NCBI GenBank assembly: GCA_021808035.1
Contig: JAKBCG010000112.1
Span: forward strand, 1-7,665
Reading direction: 5' to 3'
Source: Pseudomonadota bacterium
Lineage (GTDB): Bacteria; Pseudomonadota; Gammaproteobacteria; Steroidobacterales; Steroidobacteraceae
Length of the DNA: 7,665 bases
A program made the translations under genes and the position numbers. Positions 5,681 through 7,665 of this stretch are shown in pieces (within the stretch, counting starts at the first letter, position 1; each line of letters starts with the position of its first letter). The notes under the pieces were generated by a model. That model saw nothing but the letters and a program-made list of their open reading frames with translations, had not been told where the DNA came from and did no database searches.

Positions 5681-6835
5681 ATGAAGCGCGATAAGCGCGC
5701 CGAGGATAGCATTACTCGGGTCCGGGAGTCGGATGGTCGCAGCGGCGGGAGAAACCGGCCCGGCTTCGCGACGGGCGGTGAGCGTCCGCTGGCGGTGCGT
5801 TGCGGCGCCTTCGGTGACATGGTGTTGCTGACCGCGCTGATTCGCGAGCTGCATGCGCGGTGGGGTCGGCCGGTCGACGTCGTGACGTCGGGGCCGTGGA
5901 GCGAACCGCTGCTCGCCGGCCAACCCGGGGTCGGCGAGGTCCTCGCCTTGCGCAGCCGCAAGACCCCGTACTGGCTCGCGCCGGACCAACACCGGTTGGT
6001 GCGCTGGCTGCGCGAGCGCGGCGTCACCGCGACCTGGCTGTGCGACGACAGCGAGGCGATGCGAGCGCTGCTCGCCCGGGGCGGGGTGCCGGCACCCGCG
6101 ATCGTCGACGTCCGGGATCATCCGCTGCTCGCCGGCGAACATGCGACCGAGCAATGGCGGCGGATCGCCGCGGTCACGCCGCCGCTATGGTCGGACCGCG
6201 ACCCGCCGGGCCGCTTCACGAACCGCGATGGCTGCGAGCTCGTGGTCCCCGCCGCCGCGCGCCGCGAACTCGTGACCTGGCTCGAGCGCCGCGGTCTCGC
6301 GGGCGCGCCGCTGGTGCTGATCCAGGCCGGCAACAAGCGCACGATGCGCCGCGGCCTGCGCAGGCTGGCGCCGAATCCCAAGTACTGGCCGGGCGAACGC
6401 TGGGCCGCGGTGATTCGCGCGATCGCCGGCGAGCGCGCCGATGCGCGATTCCTGCTGCTCGGCACCCGCCCCGAAATGGCGTTGAACGAGGAGATCGCCG
6501 CGCTCGCGGGCGTCGCACGGGTGCACAACGTCGCGGACGACCTGCCGGTCGGCCGGTTGGTCGCGTTGCTCGAGCGTGCGGAGGCGCTGATTTCGGTGGA
6601 CTCGGGTCCGGCGCACGCCGCGGCGGCGGTCGGTTGCCCCACGATCGTGCTGTTCGGACGGGCCTCGCCGTCGCTGTATCGGCCGCGCGGCGCCGCCGGC
6701 GCGCCGGTGCGGCTGATTCGTCGCGAGGCGGGTGGCGAGGCGGCGATGCTCGCGATCGAGATCGGCGACGTGGTCGCCGCGTGGCGCTCGCTCGCGCCGC
6801 CGCTCAGCGTTTCGCCGCCATCGTCCCCGCCGTGA
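5681..6835 (+). CDS. Glycosyltransferase family 9 (heptosyltransferase-like) protein
   Basis: A 384-residue GT-B fold glycosyltransferase of family 9, which includes LPS heptosyltransferases using ADP-heptose at the inner face of the cytoplasmic membrane. The N-domain opens with LAVRCGAFGDMVLLTAL (37-53), where D46 matches the conserved acid in the G-x-x-GD motif. The C-domain has VLIQAGNKR (212-220), KYWPGERWAAVI (234-245), FLLLGTRPE (257-265) and the hallmark ISVDSGPAHAAAAVGCPTIVLFG (304-326). The actual donor and acceptor are not deducible. Residues 1-36 are polar, Arg-rich and unlike the family; the ATG at 5681 has no good Shine-Dalgarno, but no ATG or plausible GTG lies between it and the first conserved strand. 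The start is therefore uncertain. The 3' end overlaps the C-terminal remainder of convergent glgC by 32 bp. No LPS-core genes are adjacent. Confidence 0.87.
   Translation: MKRDKRAEDSITRVRESDGRSGGRNRPGFATGGERPLAVRCGAFGDMVLLTALIRELHARWGRPVDVVTSGPWSEPLLAGQPGVGEVLALRSRKTPYWLAPDQHRLVRWLRERGVTATWLCDDSEAMRALLARGGVPAPAIVDVRDHPLLAGEHATEQWRRIAAVTPPLWSDRDPPGRFTNRDGCELVVPAAARRELVTWLERRGLAGAPLVLIQAGNKRTMRRGLRRLAPNPKYWPGERWAAVIRAIAGERADARFLLLGTRPEMALNEEIAALAGVARVHNVADDLPVGRLVALLERAEALISVDSGPAHAAAAVGCPTIVLFGRASPSLYRPRGAAGAPVRLIRREAGGEAAMLAIEIGDVVAAWRSLAPPLSVSPPSSPP
5703..5711 (-). promoter_or_regulatory. Candidate extended -10 element of coaX
   Basis: TGCTATCCT on the minus strand fits the extended -10 pattern TGnTATnnT. 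Transcription would start near 5696, giving a leader of about 40 nt before the coaX ATG. The -35 region is poor, as often with extended -10 promoters. The element lies inside the first codons of the divergent glycosyltransferase as annotated. Confidence 0.35.
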
Positions 6836-6968
6836 CCAGCACCACGCCGCCGGGCGTGATCGTGAATCGCTCGGCGTCCGTCGCCGGGTCGAATCCGATC
6901 CGCATCCCGTCGGGGATCGCGCAGTGCTCGTCGATGATGCAGCGTCGGATCGCGCAAACACGGCCGAT
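6804..6968 (-). pseudogene. glgC: In-frame C-terminal remainder of glgC, cut off by an amber codon
   Basis: Directly after the TAG at 6971-6969, 54 sense codons continue in the same frame to TGA at 6806-6804. They begin IGRVCAIRRCIIDEHC, continue with AIPDGMRIGFDPATDAERF and end with GGVVLVTAGTMAAKR. This matches the known end of GlgC proteins (E. coli, from memory: VGRSCRLRRCVID..., IPEGMVIG..., GIVLVT). By my count 48 of 54 codons end in G or C, with no further stop and no frameshift, so decay is recent or absent. It has no start codon or ribosome site of its own that would make a separate protein. It would be translated only by reading through the TAG. It overlaps the last 32 bp of the glycosyltransferase gene. 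Confidence 0.85.
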
Positions 6969-7665
6969 CTAGACCGACGGCAGGATCACGGAATCCTCGA
7001 CGCGCGAGCCTTCGTCCACGCGTACATCGGTCGACAGGAGCGACCGCGCGATGTGCGCGCCGGAGATGATGCAGCCGCCGGCGGTCATCGAATTCACCGC
7101 CATGCCGCGCCGGCCGTCCTCGTCGAACACGAATTTCGCCGGGGGCTGCTGCGCCTGATAGGTCCAGATCGGCCATTGCTGATCGTACACGTTCAGCTCG
7201 GGGTTCACCGCGATGAGTTCCATGTTCGCTTCGTAGAACGCGTCCAGGTTGCCGACGTCCCGCCAGTAGCTCTGGGCGCGGGTCTCCACGTCGTAGAACG
7301 GGTACGCGAACACCCGCATCCGATCGATCGCCGGCGGCAGGATGTTCTTGCCGAAATCGTGGCTGCTGCCGGAATCCGCGGCATCGTCCGTCAACATCCT
7401 CTCCAGACGATCGGTCCCGATCACGTAGATTCCCATCGACGCGCGCGCGATTCCCGGCCGGCCGGGAATCGGATCCGGATCGCGCGGTTTCTCGGTGAAT
7501 TTCACGACCCGATTGGTATCGTCGGTCGTGACGATGCCGAACTCGTTGGCCCGTTCGATCGGCACGTCGACCACGCCGACCGTGATCGCCGCCTCGCATT
7601 GCTCGTGATAGGCGATCATCGGACCGTAGTCCATCTTGTAGATGTGGTCGCCCGCGAGCACCAGC
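6969..7665 (-). CDS. glgC: Glucose-1-phosphate adenylyltransferase (ADP-glucose pyrophosphorylase), 5' end outside window, premature amber stop
   Basis: The enzyme makes ADP-glucose from ATP and glucose-1-phosphate, the committed step of bacterial glycogen synthesis. In the window 231 codons are visible, from LVLAGDHIYKMDYG (the Asp of AGDH is the conserved metal-linked catalytic residue) through FTEKP (Lys of the glucose-1-phosphate site), SMGIYVI, YWRDVGNLDAFYEAN, then the left-handed beta-helix domain with GGCIISGAHI and EDSVILPSV. The frame then meets TAG at 6971-6969, about 55 residues before the normal family end, and resumes in the same frame as recognisable GlgC sequence. The beta-helix domain takes part in allostery and subunit contacts in the family, so truncation would probably impair folding or regulation. 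The catalytic part visible here looks intact. A sequencing error, a recent nonsense mutation and readthrough are all possible. Confidence 0.93.
   Translation of the reverse strand, partial: LVLAGDHIYKMDYGPMIAYHEQCEAAITVGVVDVPIERANEFGIVTTDDTNRVVKFTEKPRDPDPIPGRPGIARASMGIYVIGTDRLERMLTDDAADSGSSHDFGKNILPPAIDRMRVFAYPFYDVETRAQSYWRDVGNLDAFYEANMELIAVNPELNVYDQQWPIWTYQAQQPPAKFVFDEDGRRGMAVNSMTAGGCIISGAHIARSLLSTDVRVDEGSRVEDSVILPSV

Noticed and set aside
6804..6971. Frameshift as the cause of the glgC interruption
   Set aside because: The sequences before and after the TAG are in the same frame (stop-to-stop distance is 165 bases, divisible by three) and both match GlgC, so a point change, not an indel, is responsible.
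6118..7599. Long 493-codon open frame on the minus strand across glgC and the glycosyltransferase
   Set aside because: Its translation is Arg/Ala-rich without domain motifs and it overlaps two genes with clear family motifs. It is a high-GC shadow frame.
6804..7665. Genome-wide reassignment of TAG to an amino acid as explanation of the glgC stop
   Set aside because: The 72-residue protein gene ends in TAG at 1741-1743, directly followed by a 14-bp hairpin, so TAG appears to work as a stop here. The remaining complete genes and nnrD end in TGA, which fits ordinary code with TAG as a rare stop.
1..7665. tRNA, rRNA, CRISPR, IS elements, attachment sites
   Set aside because: No tRNA-like cloverleaf, regularly spaced repeats, transposase-like protein or flanking terminal repeats were seen on reading both strands.

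Overview
The window is GC-rich bacterial chromosomal DNA, densely packed with genes of strongly GC3-biased codon use. The content (NnrD, class III-like PPK2, TrxC, CoaX, a family 9 glycosyltransferase, GlgC and a DUF2844/DUF3443 envelope pair) points to a Proteobacterium, probably beta or gamma. The DUF2844–DUF3443 pairing is best known to me from Burkholderiales and relatives, but the exact lineage cannot be fixed from this sequence. No tRNA, rRNA, CRISPR array, IS element or integration site was found.

Layout, left to right. (1) 1-464 (+) is the C-terminal part of the NAD(P)HX dehydratase domain, nnrD. (2) 504-1373 (-) is a polyphosphate kinase 2, convergent with nnrD. (3) 1525-1743 (+) is a 72-residue protein with two predicted membrane segments, ending at a perfect 14-bp hairpin (1744-1776) shared with the convergent next gene. 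(4) 1805-2242 (-) is thioredoxin 2 (trxC) with its N-terminal zinc-finger motif. (5) 2390-4873 (+) is a three-gene envelope operon: a secreted DUF2844 protein, a DUF3443 lipoprotein that reads like a pepsin-type aspartic peptidase, and an outer-membrane beta-barrel protein, each with a good Shine-Dalgarno sequence. A sigma-E/ECF-like promoter candidate lies in front. (6) 4899-5654 (-) is type III pantothenate kinase (coaX), divergent from (7) a GT9/heptosyltransferase-like glycosyltransferase (5681-6835, +). (8) The right end (-) is glgC, ADP-glucose pyrophosphorylase, cut off at the window edge.

Two observations stand out. First, glgC is interrupted by an in-frame amber codon (TAG, minus strand, 6971-6969). 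Its last 54 codons continue in the same frame to a TGA at 6806-6804 and encode a recognisable GlgC C-terminus, which overlaps the end of the convergent glycosyltransferase gene by 32 bp. Second, the DUF3443 lipoprotein carries DTGSS and DSGS motifs 215 residues apart, an NGILGIG motif and a flap-like segment, all in pepsin order. This suggests a surface or periplasmic aspartic peptidase with a dedicated secreted partner and an outer-membrane barrel.

The other genes are housekeeping: metabolite repair, polyphosphate-based nucleotide phosphorylation, thiol redox, CoA synthesis, glycosylation and glycogen synthesis. Gene orientation alternates, so apart from the three-gene envelope operon most are probably transcribed singly.
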